Of a stretch of DNA of 64,000 nucleotides, positions 30,285 to 39,750 are shown piece after piece (positions within the stretch are counted from its first letter, which is position 1; each line of letters opens with the position of its first letter). The stretch comes from JACVRW01 sp034664125 (GTDB lineage: Bacteria > Actinomycetota > Thermoleophilia > Solirubrobacterales > Thermoleophilaceae). The stretch lies in assembly GCA_034664125.1 (NCBI GenBank), contig JAXDIG010000050.1, positions 62,001 through 126,000 on the forward strand. Direction: 5' to 3'. The translations under genes were made by a program, and so were the position numbers. The notes under the pieces are model-generated. The model did no database searches. It saw only the letters and a program-made list of their open reading frames with translations, and had not been told where the DNA came from.

Positions 30285-33200
30285 CCGAGCGGGCGTCAGC
30301 TCGGTCGAGCTCAGTGACGAAGTGCGAGGCGGATTCCATGCGCCGATCCGCTGCCTCACACAGGTCCCGTGCTGTGGCGATGTCGCCCCCTTCCGCTGCG
30401 ATGCGGGCAAGGGCGTCGAGGGCGAACACTTCGACAGGGGCGTCGTCGTCGCGCCGGGCATCCTCGAGAATCGCGACGAGCCGTTGCTCCGCGCCGGGGA
30501 CTCCATCCTCGGCGTCCAGAGCCGCCAGCAGGCACTCGCCGAGCGCGGCCTGCTCTCCCCCGCCGGCCGCGCGGTGCCACCCGGTCGCCTTCTCGAGTGC
30601 CGTCCGCGCCGCTGCGATCTGTCCGAGTGCACGCAGGACGCGCCCGAGATGAACCCGGGCGAGCGCGACCAGGCGTACGTCACCGATGGCTTCGGCCTTG
30701 TCGATCGCGAGCTGCAGCGTGGCAGCACCGCTCACGTAGTCACCGGCCTGGCACTGCGCACGTCCGAGACTGGAGACTTGGTAGGCCTCCGTTTGCAGAA
30801 AGCCGAGCCGTCCGGACGTTTCCGCCGCGCGACCGATGTGAACGACGGCATCGTCGAAACGATGCTCGATACGAGCCAGCTCCCCGAGCATCGCGTCACG
30901 GCGAACGTGGAGCCACGGGTCGTCGACGAGTCGCAGCCAGTGCTCGACCTGATCGCGAGCTTCGACGGCGCGCACGCGGTCACCGGCTGAGATCGCGGCT
31001 CTGGAGGCGAAGAGCCAGTTCGCGGCCTGATCCCATGGCCGGTCCAGCCCGTCGTAGAGCGCGCTACCGCGATCGGTCAGCTCCATCGCCCGACCGAACT
31101 CCCCGTGATGTGACACGACGTAGGCCAGGTAGTAGCAGCAGCGCGCTTGCAGGTCGACGTCGTTGATCGCGTCCGCCAGTTCGGTGGCTGACGCGATGTG
31201 TTCGCGGGCGAGCTCGAGGTGACCCGTCGACGCTTCGATCCACGCCGCGAGCAGAAGGGCGCTGGCCCGGTCGGCGATCGGAGCCGCGTCGCCGGCGGCA
31301 TCGAGTGCCGCCAAGATCCGCTGTGCGCCTCTGCTGTCGCCGAGGACGATCCAGGCCCAGCCGAACCCGTTGACGATGCTGAGCGCGAGCAGCGGCTCGT
31401 GCGTGGCGCTCCAGGCCAGGGCGGCGTCGATATTGGCGCGCTCGGCCCGCGCGAAGGAGAGATGCTCGGCTTGCCTGGTGCCGCGCACACCTTGTGTCGA
31501 AGAGCCGGCTGCATCGGCGAACCATGCGGCTTGCGCGGCGAGAGCGCGCTCGCTCAGCCCGGAATCGGCCATCGCTTCGAGCGCGAACGCGCGGATGCTG
31601 TCGAGCAACCGGTACCGAACGGGCATCGACCCGCCTTCGTCGTCGACGATGACGAGTGAACGGCTCGCCAGTCGCCCGACCACATCGATCGCCGTCGACG
31701 CGGGCACATCGAGCGCTGCGAGGACGGACTCGACCGCCGGGAGGGGTGCGCCACCAGCAAACGCGGCAAGGGCCCACAGGCCCCGCTTGTCGTCCGGGAA
31801 CAGCAGCTCGTAGCTCCAGTCGATCGTGGCTCTCAGTGCTCGGCGCCGCTCCGGCCTGCGGCTGGTCGGGTCGCTCAGGACGCTGAAGCGATCGTCGAGG
31901 CGGCGGGTGATCTCCCCGATCGACAAGGTCTTGGTGCGTGCCGCGGCGAGCTCGATCGCCAGCGGGAGACCGTCGAGCGAACGGCAGAGGTCGCGCACCG
32001 CGTCATCGGCCTCGCTTACGGGCTGGTCCCCGCGCCTGGCGGCGGCACGACGGGCGAACAGCTCCACGGAGTCCGAGAGCGCAAGCGGTGTGAGCTCGAA
32101 GACGGCCTCACCGTCGACATCGAGCGGGACCTGGCTGGTGCACAGAATCCGCAGCCCGGGGGCGGCGTCGAGGAGCCGGACCGCTAACGCCGCCGCGGCG
32201 TCGACGACGTGCTCGCAGTTGTCGAGCACCACCACCGCGGCGGTGCTCCTGAGCCGCTCGAACAGCGCCGCTTCGCCGCCCGCCACGCCCAGCGCGGCGA
32301 TCAACGCGTCGAGGACGTCGTCTGCCGTCGTCGCGGTTTCGAGCCTGGCCAACCAGACGCCACCGGGAGCGACACCGTTCGACTCGGTAAGTGCTCGACC
32401 CGTCGCGATCGCGACTGCCGTCTTCCCGATTCCCCCCGGCCCGACGATCTCGACGAGCCGCTTGCTGTGAAGCAGGCCGGACAGGGCGGCGATCTCCGTC
32501 TCACGTCCGACGAGCTCAGCCGACATCGACGGCAGGTTCCCGGCCCGCGCGTGAGGATCGAGCGGTCGGGCCGCGCGATCGGGGACGCTGAGTGCCGGGT
32601 CCTGGACCAGGATCTGCTTCTCGAGCTGCCGCAGTCGCGGTCCAGGCTCCAGGCCGAGCTCGTCCGCCAGCTGGGTCCGGACCCGCTGGTAGGTCGCCAA
32701 GGCGTCGGCCTGGCGTCCCGCTCGGTACAGCGCGGTGATCAGCTGCTCCCACAGGCCTTCCTGGTACGCGTGCGTCGCCACGGCGGCTTCCAGCTCACCG
32801 ATCACGTCGCCGTCGTCCCCGAGCCGCAGCCGCGCCGCGAACTGGGTTTCGATGAGCCTCATGCGTGTCTCGTCAAGGCGTGCCCTGTACGGGTTGGCCC
32901 ATTCGCCATCGCCGGCGGCCTGCAGTACATCCCCGCGGTACAGCTTCAATGTCGAGGCGCTCAGGTCGGCGGCGCCGCGGTCATCGCCGGCGTCGAGCAA
33001 CCGAGACGCGGTGGCGGTGTCGCGCAACACGGCGAGCGCGTCGACCGCGGACGGTTCGACGGCGAGCTTGTAACCCCCGTCGCCGGTGGCGATCGCCAAC
33101 GGATCCCCGAACGCTCGGCGCAGCTTGGCGATCTTGGACTGCAAGGTGTTGCGGCGAGTGTTGACGGCATCGGCGGCCCACAGGTCCTCGACGAGCCGGT

Positions 33201-33330
33201 CGGTGCGCACGAGCAGCCCGGCCTCGAGCGCGAGGCGCACCAACAACTCCGATGTCTTACCGCCCGGCACCGGCACGAGTTCGCCGTCGCGTCTGACCTC
33301 GACGGGGCCCAGCACCGAGATGTGGAACAC
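30268..33330 (-). CDS. SARP/AfsR-type regulator: OmpR-like HTH, BTAD, NB-ARC ATPase and TPR
   Basis: 1020 residues, GTG start. Order: N-terminal winged helix (FHISVLGPVEVRRDGELVPVPGGKTSELLVRLALEAGLLVRTDRLVEDLW...), BTAD (GDVLQAAGDGEWANPYRARLDETRMRLIE to about residue 250), a STAND NTPase from about 285 with Walker A GPGGIGKTAVA and Walker B AVVVLDNCEHVVD, GLPLAIELAAART (the GLPL motif), then a long helical TPR region to the C-terminus. This is the AfsR/RedD class of pathway activators. Divergent from a membrane-protein operon whose promoter region holds 11-bp-phased direct repeats. No biosynthetic cluster adjoins it. Confidence 0.92.
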   Translation of the reverse strand: MFHISVLGPVEVRRDGELVPVPGGKTSELLVRLALEAGLLVRTDRLVEDLWAADAVNTRRNTLQSKIAKLRRAFGDPLAIATGDGGYKLAVEPSAVDALAVLRDTATASRLLDAGDDRGAADLSASTLKLYRGDVLQAAGDGEWANPYRARLDETRMRLIETQFAARLRLGDDGDVIGELEAAVATHAYQEGLWEQLITALYRAGRQADALATYQRVRTQLADELGLEPGPRLRQLEKQILVQDPALSVPDRAARPLDPHARAGNLPSMSAELVGRETEIAALSGLLHSKRLVEIVGPGGIGKTAVAIATGRALTESNGVAPGGVWLARLETATTADDVLDALIAALGVAGGEAALFERLRSTAAVVVLDNCEHVVDAAAALAVRLLDAAPGLRILCTSQVPLDVDGEAVFELTPLALSDSVELFARRAAARRGDQPVSEADDAVRDLCRSLDGLPLAIELAAARTKTLSIGEITRRLDDRFSVLSDPTSRRPERRRALRATIDWSYELLFPDDKRGLWALAAFAGGAPLPAVESVLAALDVPASTAIDVVGRLASRSLVIVDDEGGSMPVRYRLLDSIRAFALEAMADSGLSERALAAQAAWFADAAGSSTQGVRGTRQAEHLSFARAERANIDAALAWSATHEPLLALSIVNGFGWAWIVLGDSRGAQRILAALDAAGDAAPIADRASALLLAAWIEASTGHLELAREHIASATELADAINDVDLQARCCYYLAYVVSHHGEFGRAMELTDRGSALYDGLDRPWDQAANWLFASRAAISAGDRVRAVEARDQVEHWLRLVDDPWLHVRRDAMLGELARIEHRFDDAVVHIGRAAETSGRLGFLQTEAYQVSSLGRAQCQAGDYVSGAATLQLAIDKAEAIGDVRLVALARVHLGRVLRALGQIAAARTALEKATGWHRAAGGGEQAALGECLLAALDAEDGVPGAEQRLVAILEDARRDDDAPVEVFALDALARIAAEGGDIATARDLCEAADRRMESASHFVTELDRADARSVRQMA

Positions 33331-33349
33331 GTCGAAAGTGTACGGCTGG

Positions 33350-33377
33350 GTCAGCGCGGTGTCAGCGGCGTGTCAGC
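33350..33377 (+). promoter_or_regulatory. Three GTCAGC direct repeats at 11-bp spacing (SARP-box architecture)
   Basis: GTCAGC occurs at 33350-33355, 33361-33366 and 33372-33377, exactly one helical turn apart, between the SARP gene and the divergent operon start. SARP proteins are known to bind heptameric direct repeats with 11-bp phasing just upstream of the -10 region. The downstream ATG is at 33399, so the transcript would be leaderless or nearly so. Confidence 0.6.
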
Positions 33378-33398
33378 ACCTCCCTGGATGCTCGCCCC

Positions 33399-33764
33399 AT
33401 GTCGCCAACGCTCCCCGAGCAACTGCTCCATCAACTCGTGGTCGGCGACGCCACCGCGATCGCGGCGATCGTCGAGGCGTCACGAACCAGCGACGACCCG
33501 ATGATCCTGGTCGCGGCGGCGCTCTTCGCTCCCGACGGAGATGGTTTCGTGACCCGGGCCGGGCAGCTGGCGGCCACAACCCGTGACCGTCAACTCGTGG
33601 CCATCGCCACCGCGCACCTGCGCGGTGAGCGCGACCTCGTCGACGCTCTCGCGCGGGACCACCTCGTCGACCACCCCGACAACGTCCTCGTCGCCTGGAT
33701 CGCCGGCGCAGGCGACCGAACCACGGCCTCGCACAACCCAACCTCGAACCAGGAGCTGTCATGA
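33399..33764 (+). CDS. Hypothetical protein, first gene of the SARP-adjacent operon
   Basis: 121 residues (MSPTLPEQLLHQLVVGDATAIAAIVEASRTSDDPMILVAAALFAPDGDGFVTRAGQLAATTRDRQLVAIATAHLRGERDLVDALARDHLVDHPDNVLVAWIAGAGD). No membrane segment. The helical repeats of small residues look like a short TPR/ankyrin-like or helical-repeat protein, but I do not recognise a family. The stop overlaps the next start (ATGA). There is no Shine-Dalgarno, so it is probably leaderless, with the SARP-box repeats 21 bp upstream. Confidence 0.6.
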   Translation: MSPTLPEQLLHQLVVGDATAIAAIVEASRTSDDPMILVAAALFAPDGDGFVTRAGQLAATTRDRQLVAIATAHLRGERDLVDALARDHLVDHPDNVLVAWIAGAGDRTTASHNPTSNQELS

Positions 33765-34471
33765 ACCGCAAGCTCACCGCCACCCTGCTGATCCTCGCGG
33801 CCGTCTTGGCCAACGTGGGCTTCAGCGCCCTCGGATCCCTCTTCAACTACCCCGACGTGCTCGACGAGCCGGCGGGCAAGGTGCTCGCGGCCTTTCGCGA
33901 CGACCAGAGTGCCGTCAGCGGATGGTTCTCTGTCCTGGCTCTCTCCGCCGCGCTGCTCGCTCCAATCGCGATCGGCGTCGGCCGGCTCTCGTCGAAGCGA
34001 GCCATGCGGATCGCGGTGCCGGTGGGGATCACGGCGGCCGCCGTGCAGGTGATCGGCCTGCTGCGCTGGCCGATCCTCGTGCCGGGCTACGCGTCCGACG
34101 CGGCCAGCGGCAACGCCGGTGTCGCAGCAGCCGGCCGCGACTCGTTCACGACCGCGAGCGACATCCTCGGCACGGCAGTCGGCGAGACGCTCGGCTACCT
34201 CCTTACCGCCACGTGGACGGTGCTCGTCATCGTCGCACTCGGCCGGCGCTACGCCGGACGCTGGTTCCAGATGCTGGGCGCGGTGTCCGCGGTGCTCGTC
34301 CTTGTCGGCGTGCTCTCGCCGCTCGGGCTGCCCGTGATCGACACCGCGAACTTCCTCGGTTACGTCCTCTGGAGCGCGTGGCTGATCGCACTCGCGGTCG
34401 TGATCCTGGTCCACGAGCGACGCCGCAGCACCTCGCTGACCTCGACGAGCCCGACCGGGGTGAGGACATGA
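33761..34471 (+). CDS. DUF4386-like membrane protein
   Basis: 236 residues with six or seven hydrophobic segments (TATLLILAAVLANVGFSAL, WFSVLALSAALLAPIAIGVG, IAVPVGITAAAVQVIGLL, TLGYLLTATWTVLVIVAL, MLGAVSAVLVLVGVLSPL, LGYVLWSAWLIALAVVILV). The pattern fits the DUF4386 family of unknown function. Overlaps both neighbours as ATGA, so it is part of a tightly coupled operon with an MFS exporter. Confidence 0.7.
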   Translation: MNRKLTATLLILAAVLANVGFSALGSLFNYPDVLDEPAGKVLAAFRDDQSAVSGWFSVLALSAALLAPIAIGVGRLSSKRAMRIAVPVGITAAAVQVIGLLRWPILVPGYASDAASGNAGVAAAGRDSFTTASDILGTAVGETLGYLLTATWTVLVIVALGRRYAGRWFQMLGAVSAVLVLVGVLSPLGLPVIDTANFLGYVLWSAWLIALAVVILVHERRRSTSLTSTSPTGVRT

Positions 34472-35025
34472 CGACCCGCGATCAGACCACGACGTGGAAG
34501 CGGAGCGCACTTCGCTGGCTCCCCACGTTCGTCGGCTTCCCGCTCGGCGGCCTCGTGGCAGAGCTCGTCGCCGGCCCGGTCGACGGGCTCGTCGCGGCGC
34601 TCCTCGGTGGAGCCCTCACCGGCATCGTCCTCGGCACGGTCCAGTCGTGGGGCATGGGCTCGAACGGCCCACCGGCCCACCGGTGGATCATCGCCACCAC
34701 AGCGGGTCTGACGGTGGGGCTCGCGGTTGGGTCGGCAGCCGTCGGCTACGGCACCGGCCTCGGTGACCTCGTGGTGCAGGGCGCGATCTGCGGCCTTGCG
34801 ATCGGGACCGCCCAAGCAGTCATCCTGCGCGGGCGCGTCGCCTACCTCTGGGCGCCGGCGCTGAGCGCGTTGTGGGCGCTCGGTTGGGCGATCACCACCT
34901 CGATCGGCGTCGACGTGGAGACGCGATACGCGGTCTTCGGTTCCAGTGGCGCCCTGGTCGTGACGGCCGCGACGGCTGTTCTGCCCGTGCTGCTCGCCGC
35001 CCGCGCACCTCGGAGCGCGTCGTGA
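34468..35025 (+). CDS. Hypothetical Gly-rich membrane protein
   Basis: 185 residues. Six hydrophobic, Gly/Ala-rich segments (FVGFPLGGLVAELVAGPVDGLVAALLGGALTGIVLGTVQSW, TAGLTVGLAVGSAAVGYGTGLGDLVVQGAICGLAIGTAQAVIL, YLWAPALSALWALGWAITTSIGV, ALVVTAATAVLPVLLAA). Two repeated glycine-zipper-like blocks suggest an internal duplication. Function unknown; third gene of the SARP-adjacent operon, coupled to the MFS gene by GTGA. Confidence 0.65.
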   Translation: MTTRDQTTTWKRSALRWLPTFVGFPLGGLVAELVAGPVDGLVAALLGGALTGIVLGTVQSWGMGSNGPPAHRWIIATTAGLTVGLAVGSAAVGYGTGLGDLVVQGAICGLAIGTAQAVILRGRVAYLWAPALSALWALGWAITTSIGVDVETRYAVFGSSGALVVTAATAVLPVLLAARAPRSAS

Positions 35026-36602
35026 ACGGCGCGCGTCAGCGATGGCTGGCGTTGGGTGTGCTGTGCGCGAGCCTGCTGGCCATCGTCATCGACAACACGA
35101 TCGTCAACGTCGCGCTCCCCACCCTGGTGCGCGACCTGGACGCGGACGTGGCGCAGCTCCAGTGGGTGGTCGATGCGTACACCCTCGTGTTCGCCGGCCT
35201 GCTACTCCTGGCCGGCGCGCTCGGGGATCGCTTCGGACGCCGGCGCATGCTGCTCGGGGGGCTCGCGGTGTTCGGAGTCGCCTCGGGGTGTGCCGCGTAC
35301 GCGGGCGGAGTCGATGGGCTCATCGTCGCCCGCGCGGTCATGGGCGCGGGGGCCGCCTTCATCATGCCGGCGACGCTGTCACTCTTGATCAGCGTCTTCA
35401 CCGACATCCGCGAGCGCACGATGGCGATCGGCATCTGGGCGGCGACCGCGGGCCTCGGCGTCGCGCTCGGCCCGGTGGTCGGCGGTTTCTTGCTCGACCA
35501 CTTCTGGTGGGGATCGATCTTCATCGTGAACGTCCCGCTGACCGCGATTGCGGTTGTCGCGGGGCGCAGGCTGCTCCCCGAGTCGCGTGACCCCATCGCA
35601 CGGCGTATCGACTGGACGGGCGCGGGACTCTCCGGCGTCGGCCTCGTGGCCTTCGTCTGGGCGGTCATCGAAGCGCCCTCGAAGGGCTGGACCTCCGGCC
35701 CGGTGCTCGCCGCCGGCGCGTTTGCCGCGGTCACACTGGTCGCGTTCGTGGTGTGGCAGCGTCGCGTTGAGGAGCCTCTGCTCGACGTTCGCCTGTTCGA
35801 GAACCCGCGCTTCACCGCGGCCAGCAGCGCCATCATGGTGTTGTTCTTCGCCCTCTTCGGGTTCCTCTTCCTGTCGACGCAGTACCTGCAGTTCGTCCTC
35901 GGCTACTCGCCATCGGGCGCCGGCGTGCGGGTCCTGCCCTACGCCGGAGCGATGATCGTGTTCGCGCCGCTCTCCTCGAAGCTCGTCGTGAGCTTCGGCA
36001 CCAAGCGCGTCGTAACCACCGGGATGTTGCTCTTCTCGATGGGCCTTGCGATCGCGGCGACAGTCACCACGGGCACCGGATACGGACGGCTCGCCATCGC
36101 GCTGCTCTTCATGGGCGCCGGCATGGGACTCGCGGGAGCCCCGGCGACCGAGTCCATCATGGGCTCGCTCCCACCTGAGCGAGCGAATATCGGGTCTGCC
36201 GTCAACGACACGACACGTGAGCTCGGCGGCGCGCTCGGCGTCGCCATCGTGGGAAGCATCATGTCGTCGCTCTACGCGACGCAGCTCTCCGATGGGCTCC
36301 CCGACAACGTCCCTGCGCCGGTCGCCGCGGCCGCTCGCGAGTCCCTCGGCGCCGGCGTCCAGGTGAGCGGCAGCCTCGGCGCCGACATCGCGGACGCGGC
36401 GCGCGAGGCGTTCGTCCACGCAATGTCGCGTGCGTCGATCGTGGCCGCGCTCGTGGCCGCGCTCGGTGCCTTCATCGCCTGGCGCTACCTACCGGCCCGC
36501 GGGGTCGAGCAACAGAGCGAGATCGACGCCTCCGCACCCGGCGAGCGCTATCGGGACCTCGACAGCGCGACCGCCTCTCCGTCGAGGTCATGCTTGTCGT
36601 AG
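35022..36602 (+). CDS. MFS multidrug-type exporter (DHA2/EmrB-QacA family)
   Basis: 526 residues, GTG start overlapping the previous stop. Fourteen hydrophobic segments; motif A GALGDRFGRRRMLL and the DHA2 signatures LAIVIDNTIVNVALPTLVRDL and GLGVALGPVVGGFLLDHFWWGSIFIVNVP are clear, as is the late GAGMGLAGAPATESIMGSLPPERANIGSAVNDTTRELGGALGVAIVGSI. Last gene of the four-gene operon behind the SARP-box repeats, so an export function for the SARP regulon is the simplest reading. Its 3' end overlaps the convergent phosphodiesterase gene by 55 bp; the last ~15 residues are low-complexity read-through. Confidence 0.93.
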   Translation: MNGARQRWLALGVLCASLLAIVIDNTIVNVALPTLVRDLDADVAQLQWVVDAYTLVFAGLLLLAGALGDRFGRRRMLLGGLAVFGVASGCAAYAGGVDGLIVARAVMGAGAAFIMPATLSLLISVFTDIRERTMAIGIWAATAGLGVALGPVVGGFLLDHFWWGSIFIVNVPLTAIAVVAGRRLLPESRDPIARRIDWTGAGLSGVGLVAFVWAVIEAPSKGWTSGPVLAAGAFAAVTLVAFVVWQRRVEEPLLDVRLFENPRFTAASSAIMVLFFALFGFLFLSTQYLQFVLGYSPSGAGVRVLPYAGAMIVFAPLSSKLVVSFGTKRVVTTGMLLFSMGLAIAATVTTGTGYGRLAIALLFMGAGMGLAGAPATESIMGSLPPERANIGSAVNDTTRELGGALGVAIVGSIMSSLYATQLSDGLPDNVPAPVAAAARESLGAGVQVSGSLGADIADAAREAFVHAMSRASIVAALVAALGAFIAWRYLPARGVEQQSEIDASAPGERYRDLDSATASPSRSCLS

Positions 36603-38302
36603 CGGATTCCCATCGTCTTGAGGACCGTGGGGAGGACGTCGACCAACCGTATCGCCCTCCTCGAGTCGTTTGACCCCACCCCGGGCCCGTAGAAGATCAT
36701 CGGGATGTTCTGGATCAGGCGCGTGTGGCCGCCGTGATCGCCGATCACACCGTAGGTCACGTCGGTCTTGAGGAGCGCGACGACATCGGGCCCGTATGGG
36801 GCCGCCATCGTGTCGACGAGCTCCTCGCCGTGCTGCCTGAACCAGCGCTGCTCCGCTCCCGACATGTGGTTCTTCCCGAACAACCTGTAGTCGTTCTGGG
36901 CGTCGTTCAGGTGGTAGCTGGCGATCACACCCGGAAGGTCGAGGGCCGCGTCCGCCGCCTGTCGCTTCTTCGCGAGCGAATTGTCGTTCAGCCAGGCGGC
37001 GACGTGCCCGTCCTGGTAGGAGAAGCGGAGGTTCGTCACCCCGCCTGCGGGCGCCAGCGCGTCCCTGAACCGGGCGATTGCCGGGCTCGGGTCGAGATAG
37101 GTTTCGTCGGCATCCTGGCCGTAGTACCAGTTGCAATCCGACCGCAGACCGTTCGAGCCGGTGGCTGGATCGCATAGGTTGCTGTCGGGGACTCCGGGCG
37201 GGAAGGTGTCGAACCGACCGTAGAACGGGTCGCCCGTCTGGGCGGCGTGATCAGCGGTGACCACGATCAGGGTTTCGTCGAGGAGTCCCTTGGCCTTGAG
37301 CGCGTCCACCAGCCTCCCCACCTGCTCGTCGGCGTTCTTGGCGATGAACGGCAGGTGTCGCATCGCCTCGATCGAGCCGGGCGGGCCGGTCTGGTCGTCC
37401 TCCGGACCCCACATATGGCCGAGCTTGTCGATGCCGCCCAGGCTGACAAGCATGCCGCGCCACTCCGGATCGTTGTCGATCACCCTGATGGCGGCGTCGG
37501 CGGACCACGTGTCGCCGCCGAGGTGCGCCGGGTCGAAGCCCGGCACGAAGCGGTTGCCGTCCAGCGGGTAGATACGCGCCGGCAGGATGCTTCCGGTCCC
37601 GTACGCGTTCGCGACCTGGTTGGTCCAGAAGCGGTTGCAGGAGGTGGCCAGGCCGAAGTACGCCGGGGCGGGGGGATTGCCGTCCTCCGGCTGGCGCCAG
37701 CCCGAGTTGCCGTCGCACGACACCGGCGCAGAGCTGCCCCTGATCTGAAGGATGATGTCGCCTGGGTCCGTCCCGTCTCCGTCCGCGGCCGAGGAGGTGT
37801 GGCCCGACGTGCACGCGGAGGTCCTCTTCTCCGCGATCGAGGCGAACTTCGACGCCGAGCCGAAACGGTCGTCCAGGTAATCGGGCAGCTTCTTGTAGCC
37901 GCCGTGCTCGATCAGCGCCTTGTACTGGCTGCAGGACATGCTGGACGTGACGTAGTAGTCACCGGGTGCGCCCAGCACGCCGTCGACGTCCCTGTAAACC
38001 TCGTTCGACCAGCCCATGTGCTTCGGGAACAGGCCGCTCGTGATCACGTTGTGGCTGATCACGGTTTCGGCAGCCATGTGACCCACGAGGGCGTTGGGGA
38101 AGCTGACCCCGCCCCTCATCAGCGCCTTGACGTTGTCCATGTCATAGCGCTGGATCGTGTCGGGCCTCGCCTGGTCCAGCACGATGATCAGCACCCTCGA
38201 CGGCTTCTTCGAACGGTCGGCCTGCGCGGCGGGCACCGCCAAGATCGAGCCCGCAAGGAACGCGCCGACCAACGTCAGAATCACCTGTCGCCGAGGCCTC
38301 AT
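36548..38302 (-). CDS. Secreted alkaline-phosphatase-superfamily phosphodiesterase
   Basis: 584 residues with a signal peptide (MRPRRQVILTLVGAFLAGSILAVPAAQA) and GAGGAGG before the ATG. Motifs of the phosphodiesterase/nucleotide pyrophosphatase branch: VLIIVLDQARPDTI (first metal Asp), SHNVITSGLFPKHMG (nucleophile region; the usual Thr/Ser follows in the same loop), GGIDKLGHMWG (Asp and His ligands), VVTADHAAQ (Asp-His) and GDHGGHTRL (third-metal His). Extracellular phosphoester hydrolysis is the likely role. Paired Cys suggest disulfides. Substrate unknown. Confidence 0.85.
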   Translation of the reverse strand: MRPRRQVILTLVGAFLAGSILAVPAAQADRSKKPSRVLIIVLDQARPDTIQRYDMDNVKALMRGGVSFPNALVGHMAAETVISHNVITSGLFPKHMGWSNEVYRDVDGVLGAPGDYYVTSSMSCSQYKALIEHGGYKKLPDYLDDRFGSASKFASIAEKRTSACTSGHTSSAADGDGTDPGDIILQIRGSSAPVSCDGNSGWRQPEDGNPPAPAYFGLATSCNRFWTNQVANAYGTGSILPARIYPLDGNRFVPGFDPAHLGGDTWSADAAIRVIDNDPEWRGMLVSLGGIDKLGHMWGPEDDQTGPPGSIEAMRHLPFIAKNADEQVGRLVDALKAKGLLDETLIVVTADHAAQTGDPFYGRFDTFPPGVPDSNLCDPATGSNGLRSDCNWYYGQDADETYLDPSPAIARFRDALAPAGGVTNLRFSYQDGHVAAWLNDNSLAKKRQAADAALDLPGVIASYHLNDAQNDYRLFGKNHMSGAEQRWFRQHGEELVDTMAAPYGPDVVALLKTDVTYGVIGDHGGHTRLIQNIPMIFYGPGVGSNDSRRAIRLVDVLPTVLKTMGIRYDKHDLDGEAVALSRSR

Positions 38303-38405
38303 GACCAGCCCTCCTCCTCGATGGGGACAGACCGCCCGCTCGCCGTCGGCCAGGGACGCTGCGCCCCGTTCGGAGAGTGCTTCTACCTCAACAGGCCCCC
38401 TGCCG

Positions 38406-39737
38406 TCAACCGCCGTCGTGCCCAGCGGCCGCGACGGCTGACAGCACGGCGAAGGCCACGGGCTCGCTGCGGATGTCGCCGTGCCCGGAGATGACAGCGT
38501 CGGCGTTCAGGTTGACCATCGAGGGCGACCTGAACCCATAGTCCTCGCCGGCCTGCTGCAACCGCCCCTTGATTGCCTCCGGTGTCTTTTGGGCCCCGTT
38601 GCGCCCGATGCCGCCGAACCGGTCGCCGGCATCGCCGAGCCCGGCCGCCACCTGGCGTGCCAGCCTCGACGCGAGCGGGTAGGCATAGCCCACCGCCGTG
38701 TCGTGGACGGAGTGCGTGATCAGGACAGGCCCGCGCACCATGCCGTCGGTCACCATCCGGCGGAAGAACCCGTCCTTCTCGCCCTCGTAGTTGGAGGCGA
38801 ACCCGTAGTGGGAGAACGCGGCCTGGAGCAGCGTCAGCGTGTCGGGGCGTACCGGCTCGTCGCCCGGCATCCCGACGGTGGCAGCGGTGACCAGCCTGCC
38901 CCCGAAGCTGTGCCCCACGAGGTGGATCCGCGTTTCCTCGCGGTTGGTGCGAAGAGCACGCAGGCGCGGGTTCAGCCCACGCGTACCCACCAGGCCGGCG
39001 CGCTCCTTCATCTGGTAGTAGGTGGTGAGGTTCAGGAAGCGCTCGGCCGCGGCCTTGATGCCGCCCAGTGAGAGGCTGAGCCCGGCCGCCGAGCCCTCGG
39101 AGTCGATCGACGTCGCGCCGCCGCCGTCGCCGCCCGGGGCGCTCGCGAGCACCGGCGCCTCGAGCGCCTCGAGCACCTCCCGTCCCGGGTCCTCCCAGAA
39201 CTGGCCCGCAAAGTCGTCGCCGTCGTCGCCCGCGGCCTTGGGGAGCACCCCGCGGATGAGGTCGACGAACTCGTCGCGGGCCTTCGGGCTGTCCTCGAGC
39301 CGGCCGACGAGCGCCTTCGCCTGCTGGAGGCGCTGCTCGGCGTCCGGTGCGTCGAAGGCGTCGCGGACAGTGTCGATTCTGCCCTCCAGCTCCTCGTCCG
39401 CGACCGCCCCGCCAACGGCGGCCGCGCCGCCGGGGATGAGCGCCCGATCGGCGAACTTCTTGGACGGCCACAAGACCCCGAAGATCACGAAGCTGCGATC
39501 GTCGGCACCGGTGGGCGGCCGCTTGTCGAGCACGGTGCGAAGGTGCCCGGCCAGCTCGTCGTACCACCTGCGCGCCTCGTCCATGTCGTTGTTCCAGCCG
39601 TGGACGAGGACGAGGACCTCGGCGGCCTCGCCGGAGCCGAGCTCGGCCAGCAGCGCCTCGAAGTCCGTCTGGTCGACCGGCTCCGCCTGCTTGTCGAACT
39701 CGAGTTCGAAGTAGGGAAATCCAGCGATCTGCTTCAT
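38406..39737 (-). CDS. Alpha/beta hydrolase of a subtilase-linked operon
   Basis: 443 residues from ATG 39737 (GAGGAG ribosome site). The fold is evident from EVLVLVHGWNNDMDEARRWYDELAGHL (HG oxyanion loop), the nucleophile elbow HLVGHSFGG with Ser277 and a later ITHSVHDTAVGYAYPLASRL, where His and Asp candidates lie. It has large insertions and no signal peptide, so it is cytosolic. The last gene of the prodomain-subtilase-hydrolase set, 13 bp after the subtilase stop. Such Ser hydrolases may be esterases, lipases or acyl-transferases. Role in the module unknown. Confidence 0.8.
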   Translation of the reverse strand: MKQIAGFPYFELEFDKQAEPVDQTDFEALLAELGSGEAAEVLVLVHGWNNDMDEARRWYDELAGHLRTVLDKRPPTGADDRSFVIFGVLWPSKKFADRALIPGGAAAVGGAVADEELEGRIDTVRDAFDAPDAEQRLQQAKALVGRLEDSPKARDEFVDLIRGVLPKAAGDDGDDFAGQFWEDPGREVLEALEAPVLASAPGGDGGGATSIDSEGSAAGLSLSLGGIKAAAERFLNLTTYYQMKERAGLVGTRGLNPRLRALRTNREETRIHLVGHSFGGRLVTAATVGMPGDEPVRPDTLTLLQAAFSHYGFASNYEGEKDGFFRRMVTDGMVRGPVLITHSVHDTAVGYAYPLASRLARQVAAGLGDAGDRFGGIGRNGAQKTPEAIKGRLQQAGEDYGFRSPSMVNLNADAVISGHGDIRSEPVAFAVLSAVAAAGHDGG

Positions 39738-39750
39738 GGTCGCTCCTCTG

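Noticed and set aside
30268..36602. SARP region as part of a biosynthetic gene cluster
   Set aside because: Neighbours are membrane proteins, a peroxidase and transporters; no synthase, NRPS/PKS, terpene or similar gene is present.
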